Assembly (NCBI GenBank): GCA_963776375.1
Contig: CAVZMF010000001.1
Span: 124,001 to 188,000 of the forward strand
DNA: 64,000 bases
Direction: 5' to 3'
From: PALSA-612 sp963776375
GTDB lineage: Bacteria > Actinomycetota > Thermoleophilia > Gaiellales > Gaiellaceae
The first letter of the stretch is position 1. Each line of letters opens with the position of its first letter. Both the position numbers and the translations under genes were made by a program. This document shows positions 18,498-26,189 of the stretch, one piece after another. A model generated the notes under the pieces. The model saw nothing but the letters and a program-made list of their open reading frames with translations, had not been told where the DNA came from and made no database searches.

Positions 18498-19360
18498 GCC
18501 TTCGCGGTCTCGGCCTGCGTCCGACGGTAAGCGGCGATCCAGTTCGCCCCCCACTCGTCCCGCCCGAGCAGGAGATCGGCAGCGCGGCAGGCCTCCACCG
18601 TCTGCGCCGTGCGCGCGTCCATGATCGCGCTCGTGAGCCCGGAGTGGGACGCGATCGCGAGGAAAGCTGCGTTCAGCGCATGACGACCCGGAAGGCCGAA
18701 CGATGTGTTGGAGGCGCCGAGCGTCATGTTCAGCCCGAACTCGTCGCGAACGGCACGGATCGTCTCCAGCGTGACCAGCACCGCCTGCGGATCGGCGCCG
18801 ACGGTCATCGCCAGCGGATCAATCACGATGTCCTCCAGCGGGACCTCCCAGGTGCCGTGCACGATGTCGACGAGGCGTCGGCAGATGTCGAGCCGCGCCT
18901 GCGGTGTCTGCGGGATGCCGGTCTCGTCGTTGACGAGGCAGATGACCGCGGCTCCGTGCTCCTTCACGAGGGGAAGCACGCGCTCGAGCCGCTCGTCCTC
19001 GCAGGTCACGGAGTTGACGAGCGCCTTGCCTTCGTACGCCTCGAGCCCGGCCTGGAGCGCCTCGACGACGGACGAGTCGATGCAGAGCGGAAGGTCGGTG
19101 TGCTCCTGGACGAGCCTGACCGCGCGCGCGAGGAGATCGGCCTCGTCCGTGAGCGGGACGCCCATGTTGACGTCGAGGACGTGGGCGCCCATCGACACCT
19201 GCTCCTCGACGTCGACCACGACCTGCGACAGGTCACCTTCACGGAGCTGCTCCGCGAACACCTTGCGCCCAGTTGGATTGATCCGCTCGCCGATGATGCA
19301 GAACGGCTGATCGGGGCCGATGACGACTTCTCTAGACGGTGACCGCAGGACGGTGTTCAT
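18494..19360 (-). CDS. Methyltetrahydrofolate:corrinoid methyltransferase (pterin-binding)
   Basis: This 288-residue TIM-barrel enzyme of the DHPS-like pterin-binding family moves a methyl group between a corrinoid protein and tetrahydrofolate (AcsE/MtgA type; also the folate domain of MetH). Conserved pieces are I-G-E-R-I-N-P-T-G near residue 24, D-V-N-M-G-V-P, C-I-D-S-S, N-S-V-T-C-E, D-P-L-A-M-T-V-G and G-A-S-N-T-S-F-G-L-P near the C-terminus. In a demethylating pathway it would pass the methyl from the corrinoid to THF. It lies directly downstream of the corrinoid protein gene and overlaps the RACo-like gene. No CODH/acetyl-CoA synthase genes are present, so a C1-supply or detoxification role is favoured over acetogenesis. 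Confidence 0.9.
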   Translation of the reverse strand: MNTVLRSPSREVVIGPDQPFCIIGERINPTGRKVFAEQLREGDLSQVVVDVEEQVSMGAHVLDVNMGVPLTDEADLLARAVRLVQEHTDLPLCIDSSVVEALQAGLEAYEGKALVNSVTCEDERLERVLPLVKEHGAAVICLVNDETGIPQTPQARLDICRRLVDIVHGTWEVPLEDIVIDPLAMTVGADPQAVLVTLETIRAVRDEFGLNMTLGASNTSFGLPGRHALNAAFLAIASHSGLTSAIMDARTAQTVEACRAADLLLGRDEWGANWIAAYRRTQAETAKA

Positions 19361-19432
19361 TTCGTCTTCTTTCTGTCCGTGGGGGGATGCCGAGGCGGAG
19401 CGTCTTCGGGCAGTTCATCGGGCACGTCATCC

Positions 19433-19451
19433 CGGTGTCACGCCGACACCG
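19433..19451. terminator. Short hairpin just after the corrinoid protein gene
   Basis: CGGTGTC (19433-19439) and GACACCG (19445-19451) form a perfect 7-bp stem with a 5-base loop, directly after the corrinoid protein stop (minus strand) and before the methyltransferase gene. It may stabilise the upstream mRNA, giving more corrinoid carrier than enzyme; it has no T-tract. Confidence 0.5.
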
Positions 19452-19452
19452 C

Positions 19453-20118
19453 TCAGGCAGGCTGCAGCGCCCGCCGCGCAGCGAGCAGCTCCTTGGCGCG
19501 CTTGGTCGCCCCGGCCGCGTCCGCCGAGTAGCCGTCGGCGCCGACTGCGTCCGCGTACTCCTGCGTCACCGGCGCACCCCCGACCAGGATGATCACATCG
19601 TCGCGCAGACCGGCCTTCTCGATCGCCTCGATGTTCACCTTGAACATCGGCATCGTCGTCGTCAGGAACGCGGAGAATCCGACGACGTCGGGCTTGTGCT
19701 CCTGGATCGCCTCGACGAAGGTCTCGGGCGCGACTTGCACCCCCAGGTCGACGACCTTGAACCCGGCACCCTCGAGCATGATGTCGACGAGGTTCTTGCC
19801 GATGTCGTGCACGTCACCCTTGACGGTGCCCATCAGGAACGTCCCGAACTGCTCGGCGCCCGTGTCGGCGAGCAGCGGGCGAAGGATCTCGAGGGCCGCG
19901 CTCATGGCGCGACCTGCGATCAGCATCTCGGGGACGAAGAAGTCGCCGCGCTCGAACCGCGCCCCCACCTCCTCGAGTGCCGGGATGAGCGCGTCGAAGA
20001 GCATCGTCTCGGGACCGAGCCCAGTCTCGAGGCCGTGCTCGGTCAGCTCGACGACCGCCGGTTTGTCGCCGACCAGCGTCCGGTCGTACATCTGCGTCAG
20101 GATCTCATCGTGTGTCAT
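19453..20118 (-). CDS. Corrinoid methyl-carrier protein (MtbC/MtmC-like)
   Basis: The 221-residue protein has the two-domain plan of methyl-carrier corrinoid proteins. An N-terminal four-helix cap (about residues 1-90) is followed by a B12-binding Rossmann domain. The cobalt-ligating histidine is H104 in the D-x-H-x-x-G motif (G-D-V-H-D-I-G-K-N), with the later S-A-F-L-T-T-T and G-G-A-P-V-T loops contacting the cobamide. It would accept a methyl group from a substrate-specific methyltransferase, possibly a URO-D protein coded nearby, and hand it to the pterin methyltransferase. Its ATG overlaps the stop of the IclR regulator gene, so it is the first structural gene of the array. Confidence 0.93.
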   Translation of the reverse strand: MTHDEILTQMYDRTLVGDKPAVVELTEHGLETGLGPETMLFDALIPALEEVGARFERGDFFVPEMLIAGRAMSAALEILRPLLADTGAEQFGTFLMGTVKGDVHDIGKNLVDIMLEGAGFKVVDLGVQVAPETFVEAIQEHKPDVVGFSAFLTTTMPMFKVNIEAIEKAGLRDDVIILVGGAPVTQEYADAVGADGYSADAAGATKRAKELLAARRALQPA

Positions 20119-20897
20119 TCGGATACCTCGCTTCTGTCCTGTCTTCCGTTACGGGTTGCAAGCACGTGCGCGGAGAGCGCGTCCGCCGCGCGCACGACGT
20201 GGGCACCGAGGTCGTCGAGCCGCTCGCGCGTCGTGCGAATCGTGGGCGCGGAGACGGAGATCGCCGCGATCACCCTGCTTCTCGAGCCCCGAACCGGCGC
20301 GGCCGCCGAACAGAGCCCCGCCTCGAGCTCTTCCCACGTCGTCGCATAGCCGCGCTGCCGCACCTGCTCCAACTCGTGGAGCAGGTCGGCCATCCCGGTG
20401 ATCGTGTTCGGCCCGAGTTTCGCCATGCGGCCGAACGGCGGCTGTGCCGCGCCGAACGCCATGAACACCTTCCCCATCGACGACGCATGGATTGGAATGC
20501 GCCGGCCCACCCAGTTGCCCGCGCCGAGCGGGTTGTGGCTGTCCACCTGCGCGAGCCGCGCGACGCCGGTCGGCGTGGGGATGGCGATATTCGTCGTCTC
20601 GCCCGTCTCCTGCTCCAACACCTCCAGGTACGGGACCGCCAGCGTGGCAAGATCCCCGACCGCCGTGTCGCGGCGGGCGTAGTCGACGAGCACGGGGCCG
20701 GGCCGGAAGCCTCCGCCCGACCGGCGCTGCGCGAGACCGTTGCGCTCGAGCGCGCGGAGTAGGCGCGCCGCCGTGGACTTGGGGAGTGCCGTCTGCTCCA
20801 TCACGCTCGCCAGGGTGACCGCCTCGTCGCTCTCCATCAAGCGGACGAGGATCCGGGCTGCACGATCGATCGCCTGGGAGCCGTTCTCGACTGCCAT
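20115..20897 (-). CDS. IclR family transcriptional regulator
   Basis: The 260-residue product has an N-terminal winged helix-turn-helix (A-I-D-R-A-A-R-I-L, then T-A-L-P-K-S-T-A-A-R-L-L) and the IclR effector-binding domain from about residue 75, ending with V-S-A-P-T-I-R. The ATG at 20897 is preferred; an upstream in-frame ATG at 20924 would start inside the likely operator region. It is the first gene of the minus-strand corrinoid and sugar array and overlaps the corrinoid protein ATG, so it is expected to control this operon and itself. IclR proteins often sense aromatic or sugar acids; the ligand is unknown. Confidence 0.9.
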   Translation of the reverse strand: MAVENGSQAIDRAARILVRLMESDEAVTLASVMEQTALPKSTAARLLRALERNGLAQRRSGGGFRPGPVLVDYARRDTAVGDLATLAVPYLEVLEQETGETTNIAIPTPTGVARLAQVDSHNPLGAGNWVGRRIPIHASSMGKVFMAFGAAQPPFGRMAKLGPNTITGMADLLHELEQVRQRGYATTWEELEAGLCSAAAPVRGSRSRVIAAISVSAPTIRTTRERLDDLGAHVVRAADALSAHVLATRNGRQDRSEVSE

Positions 20898-20910
20898 CTG
20901 TACCACATGA

Positions 20911-20983
20911 TGGCACCAGACCACGCTCTAAGTCAAGCCGATACCCTCGATTCAGGCGAATGCAGTGCTGCGATGTGGCACCA
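20911..20983. promoter_or_regulatory. Repeated TGGCACCA boxes upstream of the IclR gene
   Basis: TGGCACCA occurs exactly at 20911-20918 and again at 20976-20983, 65 bases apart, in the 95-base interval before the regulator gene. The first copy sits next to TGTACCA (20899-20905), making an imperfect inverted pair. These could be IclR operator half-sites; the assignment is inference. Confidence 0.3.
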
Positions 20984-20992
20984 CACGACCGA

Positions 20993-21952
20993 TCACGCCG
21001 CGGCCCAGGCCGGACGCGCGCCCGCGTCGTCCCTCCGGGCACGCCCCTCCTCGACGGCCAGGTCCAGGTGCGCGGCGACCGAGCGCGCCAGCTCGACCGC
21101 CATCTCCCGGAACGGGCCGAGGGTGGCGTCGGCGGCGTGCCAGTAGCTCTCGAGCGGCTTCGGCTCGCGCCCGAGCTCCGCCGCGATGCACCGGTCGAGA
21201 TCGTCGACGAAGCCGACGGTTGCGTCGAGGAAGCCGTCGACCGCCGCCGGCCCCTCTACGGGCGCATAGTGGCTCGTGCCGAGCCGGGTCGGGGCGAGCT
21301 CACGCAACCGGGCGACGGTGCCCCGGTAGGCGGGGACCGACCCGTACGGCGGTGGGCTGATCAGCTCGTTGTCGACGGTGTAGAGACCGCGTTCGAGCAC
21401 CGCGTCCATCACGATCGCCGTCGCCGACGCGCGGTGCAGCACGCCCAGATGGCCGGGCGAGTGCCCGGGAAGCGCCACGACCTCGACCTCGATTCCGCCG
21501 AGATCGATGATCTCTCCGTCGGCCACCGTTCCGTCGAGCGCCGTGTCGGGCCCCGCCGCATCCTGGAGCCAGCTCCAGGTCGCCTCGTCGTAGTCGAGCC
21601 CGTGCCGGCGATACCACCCGTAGCGCTCCCTGGCGATGACCTCCCAGCTCTCGATCCACGGCCGATCGTCCGCCGAGGCGCGGATGCGTGCATGCGGGGC
21701 CACCCGCCGCAGTTCCGAGTCGCCGCCGTAGTGGTCGACGTCGGCGTGGGTGATGACGACGTCGGTGATCTCCTCCGGCCGCCGGCCGAGCTCGGCGAGC
21801 GCAGGGACGACGTGCTCGGCGATCGTGCCGTCGATTCCGGAGTCGACGAGGAGCAGCCCCTCGTCACCGACGACGAGCCACTGGGCGAAGCGCCGCGGTC
21901 CGAGAATCGACGGGACGCGGTAGATCCCTGTCTCGACCTCCTCGACTGCCAC
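20993..21952 (-). CDS. Metallo-beta-lactamase fold hydrolase
   Basis: The 319-residue protein has the metallo-beta-lactamase dinuclear metal signature T-H-A-D-V-D-H-Y-G-G, where the first position pair is H-x-D-x-D-H, and the second-shell motif L-P-G-H-S-P-G-H-L-G with a metal-binding histidine, then a late T-S-H-Y. The fold covers lactonases, glyoxalase II-like thioesterases and other hydrolases. In a sugar-oxidation setting a lactonase opening a sugar lactone is a reasonable guess, but no residue proves it. It is divergent from the URO-D gene across a 78-base interval. Confidence 0.8.
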   Translation of the reverse strand: MAVEEVETGIYRVPSILGPRRFAQWLVVGDEGLLLVDSGIDGTIAEHVVPALAELGRRPEEITDVVITHADVDHYGGDSELRRVAPHARIRASADDRPWIESWEVIARERYGWYRRHGLDYDEATWSWLQDAAGPDTALDGTVADGEIIDLGGIEVEVVALPGHSPGHLGVLHRASATAIVMDAVLERGLYTVDNELISPPPYGSVPAYRGTVARLRELAPTRLGTSHYAPVEGPAAVDGFLDATVGFVDDLDRCIAAELGREPKPLESYWHAADATLGPFREMAVELARSVAAHLDLAVEEGRARRDDAGARPAWAAA

Positions 21953-21983
21953 CCGCGGGACCGTACCGAAACCGGGCCGCGCG

Positions 21984-21996
21984 CTCTAAGCTAGAG
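21984..21996. promoter_or_regulatory. 13-bp palindrome in the divergent interval
   Basis: CTCTA-AGC-TAGAG is a perfect inverted repeat with 5-base arms, lying midway in the 78-base divergent space between the metallo-hydrolase and URO-D genes. Its placement is right for an operator serving both genes, but the regulator is unknown. Confidence 0.35.
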
Positions 21997-22030
21997 GGCA
22001 ACCGTTTCCGCGCCCCACGAGGAGAGCGAC

Positions 22031-23221
22031 GTGACAACCGCCGAGAGTCAACTGACCACTGCCGGACGCACCCGGATCGCGTTCCAGCGCGGCACGCCGG
22101 ACCGCGTACCGGTTCACTGCTGGCTCGGGCTCCCGCTGATCAAGCAGCTCAGGCCGCCGAACAAGTCGTTCCTGGACCTGTTCCACGACTGGATCGACGA
22201 TCCGATGGGGTCGATCGTGAAGATGCAGCAGGACCTCGGGCTCGACCCGATGATCACCACGTACAGCCAGCACATCGGGGAGCACGAGATCTGGCCACGC
22301 ATGCTGTTTCCACGGCCATTCGAGACCGACTCCTGGGTCGAGGTCTTCGAGGAGACCGGACGCGGCGACGACTGGCGTGAGCACCAGCACAAGATCCGCA
22401 CGCCGGACGGCGATCTCGACTACTCGTACCGCACCGAGGACGGGTTCGGCACCTCCTGCCACGACTTCCTCCTCAAGGGGGACGAGCCCGAGAAGAAGCT
22501 CCCCGCCCTCCGGCATTTCCCGTCGGCCGACCTGTACGACATGACCGTCCTCGCAGGCATGGTCGACAAGGTCGGCGAGGACGCGTGGTGGCTCCACCAT
22601 GTGATCGGCCCCTGGGACATGGCGTCGGAGATCCGCGGACTCGTCGACCTGTCGATGGACATCTACGATCGGCCGCAGTTCGTCCACGATCTGATGCGCT
22701 TCTGCACCGACTGGCTCAAGGGTTTCTATCGCCGCCTCGGAGAGACCGGCATCCACTCGATCTCGATGAACGAAACCTGGGTCGGCGTCGGCGTCGCCCG
22801 CGAACACTTCCTCGAGTTCATGCAGCCTTACGAGACCGAGTGCGTGCAGTCCGCACACGATGCCGGATACCTCGTCAGCTTCCACAACTGCGGTCGTGCG
22901 ACGTTGATCCTCGAGGACATGGCCGAGACCGGGCCGGACGCGATCGAGACGCTCACGTCGAGCCGCTCCTCGGGGGACGTCGACCTCGTGGATGCGAAGC
23001 GGAGGATCGGAAACAGGGTGTGCCTGTTCGGAGGCTTCAACGAGCACCTGCTACACGAGGCGGACGCCGATGCCGTTCGCGAGGAGGTCCGGCGCTGCCT
23101 CGACGCGGCGATGGAGGGAGGCGGCTACGTCCTCCGTTCGACCGGCCAGATCTTCAATGCGAAGCCCGGCCTGATCGAGGTCATGTGTGAGACCGCCCGC
23201 GACCTCGGGCGTTACAACTGA
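22031..23221 (+). CDS. URO-D superfamily corrinoid methyltransferase, HxC type
   Basis: The 396-residue protein belongs to the uroporphyrinogen decarboxylase superfamily, which also includes zinc-dependent methylcobamide methyltransferases such as MtaA/MtbA. It starts at a GTG with GGAGAG eight bases upstream. A true heme-pathway HemE is unlikely: sequence and length differ, and the neighbourhood is catabolic. The H285-x-C287 motif (F-H-N-C-G-R) matches the zinc-binding HxC seen in MtaA-type enzymes. Its last codons overlap the start of a sugar-acid dehydratase, so the two are translated together. I infer that it removes a methyl group from a sugar-derived substrate and gives it to a corrinoid protein. 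Confidence 0.8.
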   Translation: MTTAESQLTTAGRTRIAFQRGTPDRVPVHCWLGLPLIKQLRPPNKSFLDLFHDWIDDPMGSIVKMQQDLGLDPMITTYSQHIGEHEIWPRMLFPRPFETDSWVEVFEETGRGDDWREHQHKIRTPDGDLDYSYRTEDGFGTSCHDFLLKGDEPEKKLPALRHFPSADLYDMTVLAGMVDKVGEDAWWLHHVIGPWDMASEIRGLVDLSMDIYDRPQFVHDLMRFCTDWLKGFYRRLGETGIHSISMNETWVGVGVAREHFLEFMQPYETECVQSAHDAGYLVSFHNCGRATLILEDMAETGPDAIETLTSSRSSGDVDLVDAKRRIGNRVCLFGGFNEHLLHEADADAVREEVRRCLDAAMEGGGYVLRSTGQIFNAKPGLIEVMCETARDLGRYN

Positions 23222-25191
23222 TCGAGTCGGACCTCTACGACGTCCAGACGACAGCGGCAGGCCCGCAGGGGCTTCTGCCGTTGACCGCGGAGTTCCTGCG
23301 CGACCGGCCCTCCGGGGACGTGTTCGCCCTGTCCCAGAACGCCGGCATGGGCTGGCATCCGGGACGCACGCGCGATGACGAGTTCCTGATCCTCTCGACG
23401 CAGGGTGGGCTGCGGGCCGACGACGGCAAGCCGATCGCGCTCGGCTACCACACGGGACACTGGGAGGTCGGCCTGCTCGTGCGCGAGGCGGCCGAGGAAC
23501 TCGACCGTCTCGGCGCACTTCCGTTCGCCGCCCACGTCACCGACCCGTGCGACGGCCGATCGCAGGGCACCCCGGCGATGTTCGACTCCCTGCCGTACAG
23601 GAACGATGCTGCGCTCGTCCTGCGCCGGCTCGTTCGCAGCCTGCCGAACCGGCGAGGGGTCATCGGCGTCGGAACCTGCGACAAGGGTCTGCCGGCCATG
23701 CTCATGGCCGTTGCGTCCTTCGGCGACCTCGCGGGGGCCGTGATCCCCGGCGGGGTCACGCTGCCACCCTCCCGTGGGGAGGACGCCGGTGCCGTCCAGA
23801 CCCTGGGCGCCCGATTTGCGCACGGTCTCGTCTCGCTCGACGAGGCGGCCGAGCTCGGCTGCGCGGCGTGCGCGACGCCCGGAGGCGGCTGCCAGTTCCT
23901 CGGCACGGCAGCGACGTCACAGGTGGTCGCCGAGGCGCTCGGGCTGACGGTGGCACACGCGGCGCTCGCTCCTTCAGGGCAGCCAATCTGGCTCGACGTC
24001 GCTCGACGAACGGCGCAGGCCGTGCACACGCTGTGGCAGCAGGGGCGAACGTTGCGCGACGTGCTCACGGCCGACGCGCTCGAGAACGCGATGCTGGCGC
24101 ATGCTGCCTTCGGCGGCTCGACCAACCTCCTGATCCACATTCCCGCCATCGCGCACGCCGCAGGGCTTCCCCGACCGACCGCCGACGACTGGCGCCGGGT
24201 CAACCGGAGCGTCCCGCGCCTCGTCGACGCGCTGCCGAACGGGCCTCGGAACCATCCGACCATCCGCGTCTTCCTCGCCGGAGGGGTTCCCGAGGTGATG
24301 CTGCACCTGCGGAGGTTGGGCCTGCTCCGAAGCGGCGCGAGCACCATCTCCGGCCTGACGTGGGACGAGCTCCTCGACGCGTGGGAGGGAAGCGAGCGAC
24401 GGGCGAGGCTTCGCGAGCGGCTGCGTGAGCGGGACGGTGTCGACCCCGACGACGTGATCAGCCCGCCGGCGCACGCCCATGCGAAGGGTTTGACCTCCAC
24501 GGTCTGCTTCCCGCTCGGGAACGTCGCGCCGGAGGGAAGCGTGATCAAGAGCACGGCGCTGGATCCGCGGACGCTCGACGAGGACGGCGTCTTCCGCATG
24601 ACCGGAGCCGCGCGAGTCTTCACGCGAGAACGGGATGTCATCGCGGCGCTCAAGGGAACGGCCGGCCGCCCTGTCGATCCCGGAGAGGTCATCGTCCTCG
24701 CAGGCCGCGGGCCCCTGGGCTCGGGTATGGAGGAGACCTACCAGCTCACTTCCGTCCTCCGCTATCTGCCCGCGGGTCGCGACATCGCCCTCGTCACCGA
24801 CGCGCGCTTCTCCGGCGTCTCGACGGGCGCCTGTATCGGGCATGTCAGCCCGGAGGCGCTCGAAGGCGGCCCGATCGGCCGGCTCGTGGACGGTGACCTC
24901 ATCAGGATCGAGGTCGATCCCGCGCGACTCGAAGCCTCGATCGACCTCGTCGGACATGGAGGCGAACGGTGGACGAGCGACGAGGCCGACGCCGTCCTCG
25001 CCGAGCGTCCTCTGAATCCAGCCGTCTCTGCCGACCCCGATCTACCGGCCGACACAGCCGTCTGGGCGCGGCTGCAATCGATCAGCGGCGGGCTGTGGGG
25101 CGGGTGCGTCTACGACTCGGCCGCCATCCTGGAGTCGCTCGCCCGCACGCCTGCGGGCGAAGCCGACGCCACCCCTTCGGCCCTCAGGTAG
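23218..25191 (+). CDS. YjhG/YagF-type sugar-acid dehydratase (IlvD/Edd family)
   Basis: This protein of about 657 residues is an iron-sulfur dehydratase most like E. coli YjhG/YagF, which dehydrate D-xylonate to 2-keto-3-deoxy acids. Cluster-related cysteines are C111 (D-P-C-D-G-R), C154 (G-T-C-D-K-G-L-P) and C225 (G-G-G-C-Q-F-L-G). The first ATG/GTG/TTG in frame is a TTG at 23281, but that would remove S-D-L-Y-D-V-Q-T-T-A-A-G-P-Q-G-L-L, which aligns with the known family N-terminus. An in-frame stop lies at 23188, leaving CTG at 23218, overlapping the URO-D stop as CTGA, as the probable start. The product would act on an aldonic acid generated by the neighbouring dehydrogenases. Confidence 0.88.
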   Translation: MIESDLYDVQTTAAGPQGLLPLTAEFLRDRPSGDVFALSQNAGMGWHPGRTRDDEFLILSTQGGLRADDGKPIALGYHTGHWEVGLLVREAAEELDRLGALPFAAHVTDPCDGRSQGTPAMFDSLPYRNDAALVLRRLVRSLPNRRGVIGVGTCDKGLPAMLMAVASFGDLAGAVIPGGVTLPPSRGEDAGAVQTLGARFAHGLVSLDEAAELGCAACATPGGGCQFLGTAATSQVVAEALGLTVAHAALAPSGQPIWLDVARRTAQAVHTLWQQGRTLRDVLTADALENAMLAHAAFGGSTNLLIHIPAIAHAAGLPRPTADDWRRVNRSVPRLVDALPNGPRNHPTIRVFLAGGVPEVMLHLRRLGLLRSGASTISGLTWDELLDAWEGSERRARLRERLRERDGVDPDDVISPPAHAHAKGLTSTVCFPLGNVAPEGSVIKSTALDPRTLDEDGVFRMTGAARVFTRERDVIAALKGTAGRPVDPGEVIVLAGRGPLGSGMEETYQLTSVLRYLPAGRDIALVTDARFSGVSTGACIGHVSPEALEGGPIGRLVDGDLIRIEVDPARLEASIDLVGHGGERWTSDEADAVLAERPLNPAVSADPDLPADTAVWARLQSISGGLWGGCVYDSAAILESLARTPAGEADATPSALR

Positions 25192-25897
25192 CCCGGGCAG
25201 GCCCCAACGCGTACAGCCCGAGGATGAACTCGTGGCTGCGCGTCATCAGCTCGAGCGCGATCCGCCCCGCGACGTCGCCGTTGCCGGCCTCGATGGCGTC
25301 GACGAGGCTGCTGTGCGAGGCGACGCTGAAGTCGAGACTGCCGAACCGGCGAATCGCCGCATCCGCTGCCAGCTCGAGGTCGCCCTGAAGCCGCCCGCGG
25401 ATGTCCGCGAGCGCATTGACCAGAAACCGGTTTCCCGCCGCGCCGGCGATCAGCGCGTGAAGCCCCCGGTCGGCCTCGTTGTACGAGGGTGCATCGTCGA
25501 CCGCTTCGGCGAGCCGGTCGACGCACCTGTGGAGCTCCGCGACGTCGTCGCGGGACACGCGCAGCGAGGCGAGCTGGACGATCTGCAGCTCGAGGAGCTC
25601 GCGGGCCTCGACCAGCTCCTCCGCCTCCTTCCGCTCCAAGGGCGCTTCCCCGGACGCGGACGTTCCGACGTCAGCGACGAACGTTCCCCGCGCCGCCCTG
25701 GTCTCGATCAAGCCGGAGCTGACGAGCATGCTGATCGCCTCGCGGACCGAGCCGACGCTGACCGAGAACGTCCCCGCGAGCTCGCGGTGGCCGGGAAGCC
25801 GGTCGCCCGGCTTCAGCTCGCCGCTCGCGATCTGCCGCCGCAGCTCGGCGGCGATGGCGAGGGGGAGCGTCTCTCTGGGGGCGAGCTGGGAGGGCAC
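25184..25897 (-). CDS. GntR family regulator, FadR/FCD subfamily
   Basis: The 237-residue product has a winged helix-turn-helix (residues about 8-75, with R-L-P-G-H-R-E-L-A and S-V-G-S-V-R-E-A-I) and a helical FCD ligand-binding domain from about residue 90 that carries the metal-binding D and H residues. The start is a GTG at 25897 that overlaps the palindrome ACTGTTCGGAACAGT, so the regulator probably shuts off its own gene by binding across its start region. A second copy of the core palindrome lies before the divergent ABC transporter operon, making this the likely transporter regulator. FCD regulators usually sense organic or sugar acids. It overlaps the dehydratase gene tail to tail by 8 bases. 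Confidence 0.9.
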   Translation of the reverse strand: MPSQLAPRETLPLAIAAELRRQIASGELKPGDRLPGHRELAGTFSVSVGSVREAISMLVSSGLIETRAARGTFVADVGTSASGEAPLERKEAEELVEARELLELQIVQLASLRVSRDDVAELHRCVDRLAEAVDDAPSYNEADRGLHALIAGAAGNRFLVNALADIRGRLQGDLELAADAAIRRFGSLDFSVASHSSLVDAIEAGNGDVAGRIALELMTRSHEFILGLYALGPARAT

Positions 25898-25910
25898 TGT
25901 TCGGAACAGT
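25896..25910. promoter_or_regulatory. GntR operator candidate 1
   Basis: ACTGTTC-G-GAACAGT is a perfect 15-bp palindrome at the start codon of the GntR gene. Its 11-bp core TGTTCGGAACA recurs at 26074-26084. Position and symmetry fit an autoregulatory FadR-type operator. Confidence 0.75.
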
Positions 25911-25981
25911 TAAGCGGCAACCTAAGGGCTGCCGCGGAAAACGTCAATCACCCGATTCGGCTGAAGACGTCTGCATCGAAG

Positions 25982-26037
25982 GCCTGTAGACATCGCGAAA
26001 CGCAGATGCCGGAATCCAAGCTAGATGCCTGTAGACA
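25982..26037. repeat. Direct repeat GCCTGTAGACA x2
   Basis: The 11-mer GCCTGTAGACA appears at 25982-25992 and 26027-26037, 45 bases apart, between the two GntR palindromes. Each copy contains TGTAGACA with TGT/ACA dyad ends. It may bind a second regulator of the transporter operon, or flank the promoter; no promoter boxes are clear enough to call. Confidence 0.45.
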
Positions 26038-26073
26038 GCGGGCAAACAACTGTTGTAACCTCGACTCACCCAG

Positions 26074-26084
26074 TGTTCGGAACA
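26074..26084. promoter_or_regulatory. GntR operator candidate 2
   Basis: TGTTCGGAACA, an exact copy of the 11-bp palindrome core at the GntR gene, lies 105 bases before the binding-protein ATG. Shared sites at both divergent promoters are the usual arrangement for a local GntR/FCD repressor. Confidence 0.72.
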
Positions 26085-26189
26085 GTTCACGGCGTGCGAC
26101 CGGGCACGCGCGTGGGCGCCGGTCCGCACCACGTCCCGGTCACCTGCGTTAGCAGACAGCCAGAGATCCACGGGCACAAGGAGGAGGGC

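Noticed and set aside
19361..19452. Cobalamin riboswitch near the corrinoid genes
   Set aside because: The gaps are too short and no B12-box-like sequence was seen.
26025..26189. Upstream ATG start for the long sugar-binding protein
   Set aside because: It would place coding sequence over the operator palindrome and lacks a ribosome-binding site; the ATG at 26190 has a strong one.
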